The notes under the pieces: model-generated
What the model saw: only the letters and a program-made list of their open reading frames with translations
Database searches by the model: none
Told to the model about the DNA's origin: nothing
Program-made: the position numbers and the translations under genes
Shown here: in pieces, positions 53,234-60,681 of the stretch
How positions within the stretch are numbered: the stretch's first letter is position 1
How the letters are laid out: each line of letters begins with the position of its first letter
Assembly (NCBI GenBank): GCA_039962225.1
Contig: JAMPKV010000009.1
Coordinates: 186,001-250,000 of the forward strand
Direction of reading: 5' to 3'
Length of the DNA: 64,000 bases
DNA from: Microcoleus sp. AS-A8
Lineage (GTDB): Bacteria; Cyanobacteriota; Cyanobacteriia; Cyanobacteriales; Coleofasciculaceae

Positions 53234-54268
53234 ATGAAACTCAACATCCTTGCTACTGCCGTACTTCTCACTCCGCTTTGCTTAGCTGCTGCGGCTAAAG
53301 CTGCAAATCCTGACCACGTTAAGCAATTATTGAACACCAACGCCTGCATCAAGTGTGACCTAAGGAATGTAGATTTGATGGGAGCTAACTTGAAGGGCGC
53401 AAATTTGGAGGGTGCCAATTTAAAGAATGCCAATTTAAAGGATGCGAATTTGGAGGGAGCTAACCTCAAGGGGGCTATTTTACAGGATGCCACTCTCAGA
53501 GGTGCCCAACTGGTGGGTGTCAATCTCGAAGGTGTCAATTTAATCAATTCCAGGCTGGATAATGCCCAACTGGAGGGTGTGAATCTCGAAGGCGTCAAGC
53601 TGGTGAATGCCAAAATGGCAGGTATCAATTTGAAGGGTGCTAATCTCAAAAACGTACAACTGAGGGGTGCCAATTTGGGGGGTGCCAATTTAGAAGGTGC
53701 TAATCTCAGTGGTGCTGACCTGAACCTTCACGACGGCACGTTTACCTACTTAGGGTTTGCCAATCTGAAAAAGGCTGACCTGAGCAATGCGAAACTAAGG
53801 GCAAGCTGGCTTATGGGTGCCAATTTAGAGGGTGCCAATCTTAGTGGTGCTGATTTAGGGAGTGATTCGTATCGAAAGGGTGAGGAAAAAATTAATGTCT
53901 ATACCAATCTCAATGGTGTCAACTTGAAAGATGCTAACTTAAGTGGTGTTCACTTGGATCGTGCCTTCTTAGTTAATGCTAACTTGAGTGCTGCTAATCT
54001 AAGCGGTGCCGACCTGGAGCTTGTCGATCTAGAGGATGCCAATCTAAGTGGTGCTAACCTGAGCAATGCTGGCTTGAATAAGGCTTTCCTCAGGAATGCT
54101 AATCTGAGTGGTGCCAACCTGAAGTCAGCTCGTATTGTGAATGTTAACCTCAAGAGTGCCAACCTGAGCGGTGCTAAGTTAGAGAGTGCTGATTTTAAGG
54201 GTTCTAATCTATGTGGTGTCACTATGCCTGACGGCTCAAAATCTCAGCAAGGCTGCGAACAGACTTAA
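53234..54268 (+). CDS. secreted pentapeptide-repeat protein (paralogue 1)
   Basis: A 344-residue protein with a signal peptide (MKLNILATAVLLTPLCLAAAAKA). A short head, NPDHVKQLLNTNACIKCDL, carries two cysteines (CxxC), and then about 50 A(N/D)LxG-type pentapeptides build a right-handed quadrilateral beta-helix. The head is shared with two paralogues nearby (57137 and 59009). Pentapeptide proteins can mimic DNA or act as structural rods; exported ones in cyanobacteria have no known role. The ATG at 53234 gives the signal peptide; a longer frame to 53183 is rejected. It lies in opposite orientation between dndE and the dnd-associated methyltransferase, splitting that pair. Confidence 0.92.
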   Translation: MKLNILATAVLLTPLCLAAAAKAANPDHVKQLLNTNACIKCDLRNVDLMGANLKGANLEGANLKNANLKDANLEGANLKGAILQDATLRGAQLVGVNLEGVNLINSRLDNAQLEGVNLEGVKLVNAKMAGINLKGANLKNVQLRGANLGGANLEGANLSGADLNLHDGTFTYLGFANLKKADLSNAKLRASWLMGANLEGANLSGADLGSDSYRKGEEKINVYTNLNGVNLKDANLSGVHLDRAFLVNANLSAANLSGADLELVDLEDANLSGANLSNAGLNKAFLRNANLSGANLKSARIVNVNLKSANLSGAKLESADFKGSNLCGVTMPDGSKSQQGCEQT

Positions 54269-54290
54269 AACTGCTGATAAGAGTGAAGTC

Positions 54291-54683
54291 TCAGCTTTGA
54301 AACGGCAAGGCAATAGCAATTAAGTCTTCAATTTTCTTAATATTAGGGTCGCCCGCTAAGTAACCAATACCGCGATGCAGATGAAGGCGAAATTGAGTAG
54401 CCAGAGTTTCTTTGTCCAGAGGAAAACCATCATTATGACAGCGTTGTTTGAGGGCGATGAGGAGAATATCGGACATTTCGCCACCGAACACTCGCCACGA
54501 CATTTCAACATTACTATCTGTAATAATCGGTACTGGAGAAGGGATGGTGGGTTCGGCAAGAGAACGACAGAACGCCCAACGGCAGAGAATGTTCCATTGG
54601 TCGATTTTGGTCAGGCGCTTGAGTTTGGTGAGTTGGTCTTTAGCGGATTGAGAGAGTTTGATACGATCAATTGGGGGTTCCAT
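54291..54683 (-). CDS. dndE: DNA phosphorothioation protein DndE
   Basis: A 130-residue DndE: MEPPIDRIKLSQSAKDQLTKL, WNILCRWAFCRSLAEPTIP, ITDSNVEMSWRVFGGE, LKQRCHNDG and FRLHLHRGIGYLAGDP are the conserved blocks. DndE forms a tetrameric, mostly helical protein that binds nicked DNA and works with DndC and DndD in sulfur insertion. It has normal family length and is intact. In most genomes it closes the dndBCDE operon; here it is on the other strand about 32 kb from dndD, so it must be expressed from its own promoter in the 54684-54849 gap. Confidence 0.93.
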   Translation of the reverse strand: MEPPIDRIKLSQSAKDQLTKLKRLTKIDQWNILCRWAFCRSLAEPTIPSPVPIITDSNVEMSWRVFGGEMSDILLIALKQRCHNDGFPLDKETLATQFRLHLHRGIGYLAGDPNIKKIEDLIAIALPFQS

Positions 54684-54849
54684 GATTTCAACTAAGGTCG
54701 GTTATCTGTCACAAATCTTATCTTGAGAAAAGCTTATCGTAGCCAAAAGTAATTCAAACCATTTAAGATATTCCATGGCAAGAGTTTGCCTTCATACTTA
54801 ACAAATAGGAAACCTTAATTTCCTATACATCTTTTCAACGGTAGCGGCT

Positions 54850-55092
54850 ATGAATACAAGCTGGATTGAGAGTTTAGTGATGACGCTGATCAGCACAATA
54901 GTCTGCATCTGTTTGCCTAGAGTATTAACCTTGCTCAATTCGCAATACAGCCGTTGGCGTTCCAGAGCGAGTACAAAAGCACGATCCAAGTCGGAACCGT
55001 CCCCATCCAAGGTCTACTCTGAATACACTTCAGAAGACTCACAGGCTTTCGGTGAAGTATCACGCTACGCCCTTTCGGGGAATAGGAAATAA
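54850..55092 (+). CDS. possible small membrane protein, unknown
   Basis: An 80-residue frame from ATG 54850. One hydrophobic helix (about residues 8-28, LVMTLISTIVCICLPRVLTLL) is followed by a basic, Ser-rich region (RWRSRASTKARSKSEPSP) and an acidic tail. No family is recognised. It is divergent from dndE and convergent with the DUF3598 gene. No clear ribosome binding site is seen. It may be real or spurious. Confidence 0.4.
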   Translation: MNTSWIESLVMTLISTIVCICLPRVLTLLNSQYSRWRSRASTKARSKSEPSPSKVYSEYTSEDSQAFGEVSRYALSGNRK

Positions 55093-55186
55093 GGATAATA
55101 AAGAATTCTATATTCTCAATAGCTCAACGATAGCTCCAGTCGAATAGGAGCAAACTTCATTTTGCCAACGCCTAGGCAGCAAGGAT

Positions 55187-56098
55187 TCACGACCCTGTTG
55201 TCACTTTGTGTTCTGTGACCAAAGTCAGACTGATCCATTCCCCTTTGTCGCTGTAACTGCGTACCAAGCGCTGACGCCGATCCGGTTGCAACAGCCAACC
55301 CACCTCTAGCACAAAACGGTGACCTGGTTTGATGTGCAATGGGCAGTTGGCAGAGGCTCCATCCGGTAGCAGCAATACTTGTGTTGGTAGGGGACTTTCG
55401 TCGAAGTGCAGCACTGAGCCATTCACTCTAGCCGTAGAACGGATGGTGCGAGCTGACGCCCCGGTGCCAAACGTGAGCTGTTGTACAATGCGATCGCTCG
55501 CTGCCCCTTGGAAATCATCGCCTTTGGTACTGCCTTGCGCGTAATCACTTTCTTCATGCTGGATTTCGAGATGAGTGGGATAGATGTCAGGCGATCGCCA
55601 GTCCGGATAAATCGTCACCGCCTCTCCCTGCCATTCTCCTAACAACTGTTCCAACGTGAGCGGTGGGCGTTCTGGAGCCTCTGTATCCGCCAGCTTTTCC
55701 CGAATCAATGTTAGCTGCGCTAGCTGACTGTCTTTGTTGAATAACTGCACCAGACGCAAACGACGATCTCCCTCAATTAAACCCAATTCTGCCCCAAATT
55801 CTGAAAACGGCCCCCACTGAATCGAGCCTTGGGAGAAAGCGCCATTTTCAAAAAACAGGATACTGCGATTGAGAGAACTATATTCTAGAACTGTTTCGTT
55901 TACCGCCTGAGCGGGTGGGAGATAGCGGACAATCTGACGAATCGTTTGATGATTATTCAATCCTGCCAAGCTCACCACGGTCGGTGTATCGTCTAACTGT
56001 TCCCCCTGGGGTGAGAAGCGGGTAAATGAGCCGTGCCATTCACCTAAATTTTTCAAAAGACATTCCCATTGTGTCAGCATTTCTGTGGGGCTACTCAT
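55187..56098 (-). CDS. DUF3598 lipocalin-like protein
   Basis: About 303 residues from ATG 56096-56098 (MSSPTEMLTQWECLLKNLGEWHGSF); a longer frame to 56260 would run across the start region of the divergent gene. The sequence shows two lipocalin-like halves, each starting with a GEW-type segment (NLGEWHGSFTRFSPQG and LLGEWQGEAVTIYPDW), as in the DUF3598 family of cyanobacteria and plastids. That family is distantly related to CpcS/T bilin lyases but has no proven activity. It is divergent from the 56228 gene with a 129-nt promoter region. Confidence 0.85.
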   Translation of the reverse strand: MSSPTEMLTQWECLLKNLGEWHGSFTRFSPQGEQLDDTPTVVSLAGLNNHQTIRQIVRYLPPAQAVNETVLEYSSLNRSILFFENGAFSQGSIQWGPFSEFGAELGLIEGDRRLRLVQLFNKDSQLAQLTLIREKLADTEAPERPPLTLEQLLGEWQGEAVTIYPDWRSPDIYPTHLEIQHEESDYAQGSTKGDDFQGAASDRIVQQLTFGTGASARTIRSTARVNGSVLHFDESPLPTQVLLLPDGASANCPLHIKPGHRFVLEVGWLLQPDRRQRLVRSYSDKGEWISLTLVTEHKVTTGS

Positions 56099-56227
56099 CG
56101 TTTCGATCAATTGTATGAGTTTTCCCAAAAATTGATGAGGCTGGTCAACTCGATTGGGGGTGATTCTTTTTATTTTATAAGCCAGATAAATTGGACAATA
56201 TTTCTCCAAGGCTAAGATTGGCATCCA

Positions 56228-56893
56228 ATGAGTACTCAAGCAACAAATGTTAGCCCTCAAGAGTGGTCTGAATTCATTTCAAGCGTGGTGACAGCCATCC
56301 TTAATCGGAATCAATCCACTCTCAACCCACTCCTCAAACAAGCAATTTATGTCATTCCTGCAAAACAGCCAGAATCCTTGAGAGGGGAAATGGCTAGCCA
56401 ACTGCTCATTCACATTGCTCAAGAGCTGGAGCGAGCTCTTGGCTGTTCAACCCATCCAACGATCGCTTGGTTTATGGTTTATGTGGGTTTAGGTTCATCC
56501 CCACCTGAAGCGATCCAAGCGGTGCAAATGATTTTAGACCAAGGATTTAAACCGTTTGAAGATTTCTTTGTAGATCCCCAAGGTATTCATTTCTACGATA
56601 ACGGAGCAACACCCGAAAAAATTGACCGTATTCCCGAACGATTATCTGAATTTACTCAAATGACAGTAAGGGTCGAGCTTTTAGAGGTTAATCGTCTTAT
56701 CAAGAGATTTAATTTATCTGAAGCTGACGCGAGAAATACATTACTAAATCTTAAAATTTTAGAGCAGAAAATGAAGGTGCCCCTGGAGCAATTGTTGTCA
56801 GTCTTAGATGATAATGATGAACTCCTTCGACAAGTCATGCAATCCGATTTAACCGGAAGTAAGAACAATCAGGGCTTGGGCTTCCCCTCGTGA
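56228..56893 (+). CDS. hypothetical soluble protein
   Basis: A 221-residue protein, soluble and mostly helical. It begins MSTQATNVSPQEWSEFISSVV and has a central segment around GLGSSPPEAIQAVQMILDQGFKPFEDFFVDPQGIHF. The C-terminus is acidic and leucine-rich, with a possible coiled coil (VELLEVNRLIKRFNLSEADARNTLLNLKILEQKM). No enzyme motif, signal peptide or known family is recognised. It shares a promoter region with the divergent DUF3598 gene. Downstream is an A/T-rich stretch before the second pentapeptide gene. Confidence 0.75.
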   Translation: MSTQATNVSPQEWSEFISSVVTAILNRNQSTLNPLLKQAIYVIPAKQPESLRGEMASQLLIHIAQELERALGCSTHPTIAWFMVYVGLGSSPPEAIQAVQMILDQGFKPFEDFFVDPQGIHFYDNGATPEKIDRIPERLSEFTQMTVRVELLEVNRLIKRFNLSEADARNTLLNLKILEQKMKVPLEQLLSVLDDNDELLRQVMQSDLTGSKNNQGLGFPS

Positions 56894-57136
56894 CAACCCG
56901 CTAATTTAAAGAACTAAAATTTGGCAATCTCCCAAAGGGTATATTTTTTGAAAAAATGTAAAAAAAGGCTTGGTGATCCAGATCTCGCAACCCAACAGCA
57001 TCTCGTCACTTAAAGACTATTTGTGCCATCACAACGAGCCTGTAGGGTAAATCAATGCTTTTCAAGGATTGGAGTGAGATAATGAAAGAGTGAGGCAAAG
57101 AACGGAATACTATATTACTTCCAAAAGGGGAAAATT

Positions 57137-57592
57137 ATGAAGCTCAAGCTCTTAGCAACCCTAAGCGTGCTAGCTCCGCTATGGTTCACTAACCCAGTCA
57201 AAGCTGAAAATCCGCTACATATCAAACAGCTATTGTCAACAGGGGCATGTGTTCAGTGTGATTTGTCAGGCGCGAATCTTCAGGGCGCACATTTGATTGG
57301 TGCAGACTTAAGAGAAGCCAATCTGCAAGGAGCCAATCTCACAGCCGCCAACCTCGAAGGTGCGGATCTCACTCAGGCTAACATGACAGGCGCTAACTTA
57401 ACCTCAGCGTTGCTCACCAATGCCAATTTTCAAAAAGCCAATCTTAATCGGGTGAATTTGACTAGCGCCAAGATTTATGATGCTAATGTGCATGGGGCAT
57501 CCATGGAAGAGCTGAACATTAGCGATGCCGAAATATTTAATACAGGAATCGGCATTGGTGGAGAAGATGTGTCTGTCCCAGCTTGGGACTAG
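57137..57592 (+). CDS. secreted pentapeptide-repeat protein (paralogue 2)
   Basis: A 151-residue protein with a signal peptide (MKLKLLATLSVLAPLWFTNPVKA) and the same head as paralogue 1 (NPLHIKQLLSTGACVQCDL), then about 14-16 pentapeptides of A(N/D)L(Q/T)GA type to residue ~130. The C-terminus (IGIGGEDVSVPAWD) is not repetitive. It is the shortest of the three. AAAAGGGG lies just upstream of ATG 57137 as ribosome binding site. Role unknown. Confidence 0.9.
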   Translation: MKLKLLATLSVLAPLWFTNPVKAENPLHIKQLLSTGACVQCDLSGANLQGAHLIGADLREANLQGANLTAANLEGADLTQANMTGANLTSALLTNANFQKANLNRVNLTSAKIYDANVHGASMEELNISDAEIFNTGIGIGGEDVSVPAWD

Positions 57593-58096
57593 GTTGTATT
57601 GAACGCCCTGCTTTTCTAAGCGCAGAACGGGTGCATCCTAAACGGTGGCAGAAATCATATATTTGTGGGGTTGGCCTCTTGAGTGTACGACCCCTTAGGC
57701 CGACCAGAGGTCTGCCCTACAAAAATAATTTATTGGCCCAAGGAGTCAGCTACCTGTTCAGACCAAAATTACGCCTGTCGTCCATTGCACGGCAAAGTAC
57801 CTAAAAAGTAGCTCTGCTTTGGCTCCTGGCAATGACACAATCAATGAGTTGGCTGAAAATCGCTCTGTAATTTCCTGATGATCGGCTTGTAGGACAGATC
57901 TGTAAAATACCGCTTGTTGTCTTGTCTGTCTGCAAATGTCGAACTTGAGACATTTCTATTCGCCAGGGAAAAGTTATAATCCCGCAAGGCACTGTTGACG
58001 GATGATGAGTCGTTGCCCGTCTGTGGTAGCTGTGTTAAAACATTGTCTGTCGCCTACTCTCTCATTCAGTCTAAATTTCTCATAGGAGTCGATTAC
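57593..58096. other. intergenic stretch, no supported gene
   Basis: About 500 nt after paralogue 2. Frames here have no recognisable product. G/C-rich, inverted-repeat-like text near 57690-57720 resembles intergenic repeats. The promoter of the next small gene is expected near its end; its AGGAG ribosome binding site is at 58084-58088. Confidence 0.4.
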
Positions 58097-58339
58097 ATGG
58101 AAGAAACAATTAGAATTGGCTCAGTGGATGAAAGTCATTGGACCCAAACGCTCCAAGGTTTTCAATCCGAGCAAATTAAGCAACTATTGGCTGTTTACGG
58201 CGCTGATGGTCTGGTCGTCGGTAATATCTGCGAATCGGTAGAGGGCCAATACTATATCAACGGTCAACCCGAAATAACCTACGGCTCTCTACAAGCAGCG
58301 GCAGGAGCGCTCCTCAAAGGCGGCAGGGAAACACTTTAG
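58097..58339 (+). CDS. small conserved hypothetical protein
   Basis: An 80-residue protein from ATG 58097 (MEETIRIGSVDESHW), with AGGAG 8 nt upstream, which decides against the longer frame starting at 57995. It is acidic and soluble. Visible text: QSEQIKQLLAVYGADGLVVGNICESVEGQYYINGQPEITYGSLQAAAGALLKGG. No family name is recalled. It is convergent with sufE, 92 nt apart. Confidence 0.72.
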   Translation: MEETIRIGSVDESHWTQTLQGFQSEQIKQLLAVYGADGLVVGNICESVEGQYYINGQPEITYGSLQAAAGALLKGGRETL

Positions 58340-58431
58340 ATTCAATGGGTTACTTTGTTTGTGTAGAGAGGGCATGATTCCCAACTCGACGCCATCATTC
58401 TGAGGGCAAAAACTTAAGTCTTTGGCAAGAA

Positions 58432-58884
58432 TTAGCTCAGTGCTTGGGAAGAAGCTCCCAGCTTGAAGCCGAGTGCTTTTTTCTTCATGGTCTGAAAGAT
58501 GTTATAAAATCCATTCGCACGCGAAGGCGTCAAACTTACATTCAGACCCGTATCTTGGATGAAGTCAGGAGAGATTTGGAGAATTTCGTCCGGCGTTAGT
58601 CCGTTCAAGCCTTCAATCAACAGAGCTACTAAGCCTTTCACTAACTGAGCATCTGAGTCTCCTTGATACCAAACTTTGTCATCTTCCAGGTTGGCGGTGA
58701 TAAAAACCTGGGAGGTACAGCCAGGAACTTTGTTTTCTGGTGTTTTATCGTCTTCTGGCATTTCTTTAAGCCGTTTGGCATACCAGAGCAGTTGCTCATA
58801 ACGTTGCTTGGGATTAGTACGACGCCCAAAGCGCTCCACAATTCGGGCGAGGGAATCTGGTAATGGAGTTGAAGTGGATGACAT
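58432..58884 (-). CDS. sufE: SufE family Fe-S/sulfur transfer protein
   Basis: A 150-residue SufE. It accepts persulfide sulfur from the cysteine desulfurase SufS and passes it to the SUF scaffold. The active Cys lies in KVPGCTSQVF (Cys56 from ATG 58884), preceded by QRYEQLLWYAKRLKEMP and followed by DSDAQLVKGLVALLIEGLNGLTPDEIL, the family pattern. An ATG at 58890 would add two residues. Its place 3.7 kb from dndE is suggestive, because a desulfurase supplies sulfur for DNA modification, but sufE is also a common housekeeping gene, so no link is claimed. Confidence 0.95.
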   Translation of the reverse strand: MSSTSTPLPDSLARIVERFGRRTNPKQRYEQLLWYAKRLKEMPEDDKTPENKVPGCTSQVFITANLEDDKVWYQGDSDAQLVKGLVALLIEGLNGLTPDEILQISPDFIQDTGLNVSLTPSRANGFYNIFQTMKKKALGFKLGASSQALS

Positions 58885-59008
58885 ACCCAATAGTTAAGAA
58901 GTAGTAATATAATCGATCCTAACAAGGCTTAGGCGATTGACACCTGGAATCGTGACCCTTCTATCCTAAGGGACTACCTTTGCGTTCAGAGTTTGGCATG
59001 GGAGCCGA

Positions 59009-59809
59009 TCAAAAGAAAGAAACTAATTGTAACAGCACTGAACCGACGGAGACGAAAAAGTCACCGATCGAAGGGCCTCTACTGCGAGCTTTCGGCGGAT
59101 TCTGGACAATTTCTATACCCTTAACAACGTTCTGTGCGGTTTGATAGCCTAGTGGGTTCTGTTGGACAGAAAAGAGAGTCGCTGCTACCTGGGCATCTTG
59201 AGTGGCTCCTCTGTAGTCTCCTAGATTGAAGCGAGAGACACTCCGAGCCAAGAAAGCCGCCGCAAAGTCAGTCTTGATAGTTAGAGCTTGATTATAATTG
59301 GCGATCGCCGCTTTGTAGTTTCCTCTTTGTGACTCCACAACACCCCAAGCGTAGAAGTCTTCAGGGGTTCCTGCGTACTGAGGAATACCCATGGTTCCTT
59401 GAATATAAGAGGTTCTCAGGCTAGTACCAAATAATTTGGCATCGCTGAGAATTGCATCTCTCAGGTCGGTACTATTGAGAGTGGCACCACTGAGGTTCGC
59501 CCCACTGAGATTGGCTCCATTGAGAGAAGCCCCCGTCAGGTTCGCCCCACTCAAGTCCGCCCCCATCAAATTGGCACGGCTGAGGTTGGCACGGCTCAAA
59601 TCGGCCCCACTCAAGTTCGTGCCTGCCAAGTCAGCCAACACTAAACCTGCGCCACTCAGCTCACATTGTGGACACTGTTTGGTTGACAATAACTGTTGGA
59701 TGTGTTGTAGGTTTTCCGCCTTGGCGGAAAGCGGGGCTAGCGTATCGCCTAGTACACTTAGACTCGTTGTGGTTAACAGGGCGGCAGTCGTGAGAAATTT
59801 GAGCTTCAT
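59009..59809 (-). CDS. secreted pentapeptide-repeat protein with TPR part (paralogue 3)
   Basis: A 266-residue protein. The signal peptide (MKLKFLTTAALLTTTSLSVLG) and head (NLQHIQQLLSTKQCPQCEL) match the other two paralogues. About 16 pentapeptides (roughly 55-135) are followed by a TPR-like pair (YKAAIANYNQALTIKTDFAAAFLARSVS; YRGATQDAQVAATLF) and a hydrophobic C-terminus (GDFFVSVGSVLLQLVSFF). It is the only one of the three on the minus strand and the only one with a helical C-terminal module. It may be membrane-attached by its tail. Confidence 0.9.
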   Translation of the reverse strand: MKLKFLTTAALLTTTSLSVLGDTLAPLSAKAENLQHIQQLLSTKQCPQCELSGAGLVLADLAGTNLSGADLSRANLSRANLMGADLSGANLTGASLNGANLSGANLSGATLNSTDLRDAILSDAKLFGTSLRTSYIQGTMGIPQYAGTPEDFYAWGVVESQRGNYKAAIANYNQALTIKTDFAAAFLARSVSRFNLGDYRGATQDAQVAATLFSVQQNPLGYQTAQNVVKGIEIVQNPPKARSRGPSIGDFFVSVGSVLLQLVSFF

Positions 59810-60681
59810 GGCGAGATCTCCATCATGGCGACAAAGGCTCTCTAGGGCGATTTTGAGAGCGTTAGGATTAAGGCTTTAGCATATCTATCATTTTGCGCGA
59901 GTCAGGACAATGAGTTAAGGGCTGTTTTGGCACTCACTCTCGCACAGCCGATTGCCAAATACCCCTCAACGGTAACAGACTCAGCCATCTGTATCTGCGT
60001 TCCCCGGCTAGGAAGCGCGATCTCAAATATTTTCTTGGTGCTTTGTAAACAAACTATTTTATTCTTAGGAGTATATAATCACACAATTCTTAAATTTTAA
60101 AAATATTCTTTAATTTATTGAAATATTAGTGCCATTGGTTTTTAGTTTTGTATTATTTTTGACGAATACAGACCCTGTAGCCAGGAACTTTACCCTTTCG
60201 GTACAGATTTTACACTGAGTAGTCTAGGGCTAAAAGGATTGAGCGCTCTTGAAAGGGGCTTCCTAGTAGTTCGCCGGGTGAATGTAGCTCATGAGTACTT
60301 TTACTCCCTAGACTACGATTTGCCGTTGCTCAGCGGGGCTACTTCCTAGAGGGAGCGGGAATAACGATAACGCTAGCCGTTCTGGTTACGCTAGCTTTAC
60401 GCCAACGCTGGATTTTAAACAGCCCTAGAAATCGCGCTCAAATCCACCTAAAGCAAAAAATAATTAGCCAAAAGTGGCTATAATTTTTTGGGGATATTAA
60501 ATTGTTATTATTTATATTTATACGGCTTTAAATTTGTGAGATTAAAAAAAAAACTAGTCACAGATAGGTACAAAATCTAGACTTATTCAGAAAAATTCAT
60601 TATTTAAATCTTCATAAAAAATGGATAATTTGAAAGCTATGATTTTAAATAATAAGTTAAATACATGATTGAATAATTGGC
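59810..60681. other. AT-rich intergenic region with structured segment and terminator-like hairpin
   Basis: 870 nt without an open frame of note. The segment 60219-60316 is closed by an 11-bp perfect stem: GTAGTCTAGGG (60219-60229) and CCCTAGACTAC (60306-60316). The interior carries GAGCGCTC and other pairable words. Farther on, TAGCCA and TGGCTA around AAAG (about 60465-60481), followed by ATAATTTTTT, form a terminator. A small RNA of about 200-300 nt is possible. No known RNA family was recognised. Confidence 0.5.

Noticed and set aside
53218-53688. 156-residue minus-strand frame rich in Leu/Ala/Pro
   Set aside because: Antisense of the pentapeptide repeats, which give periodic open frames on the other strand.
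57583-57804. 73-residue frame overlapping the end of paralogue 2
   Set aside because: It overlaps a clear gene and continues into repeat-like DNA; no product is recognised.
58432-58884. sufE as the sulfur donor gene of the dnd system
   Set aside because: The proximity to dndE is suggestive, but sufE is a common housekeeping gene; no evidence connects it.
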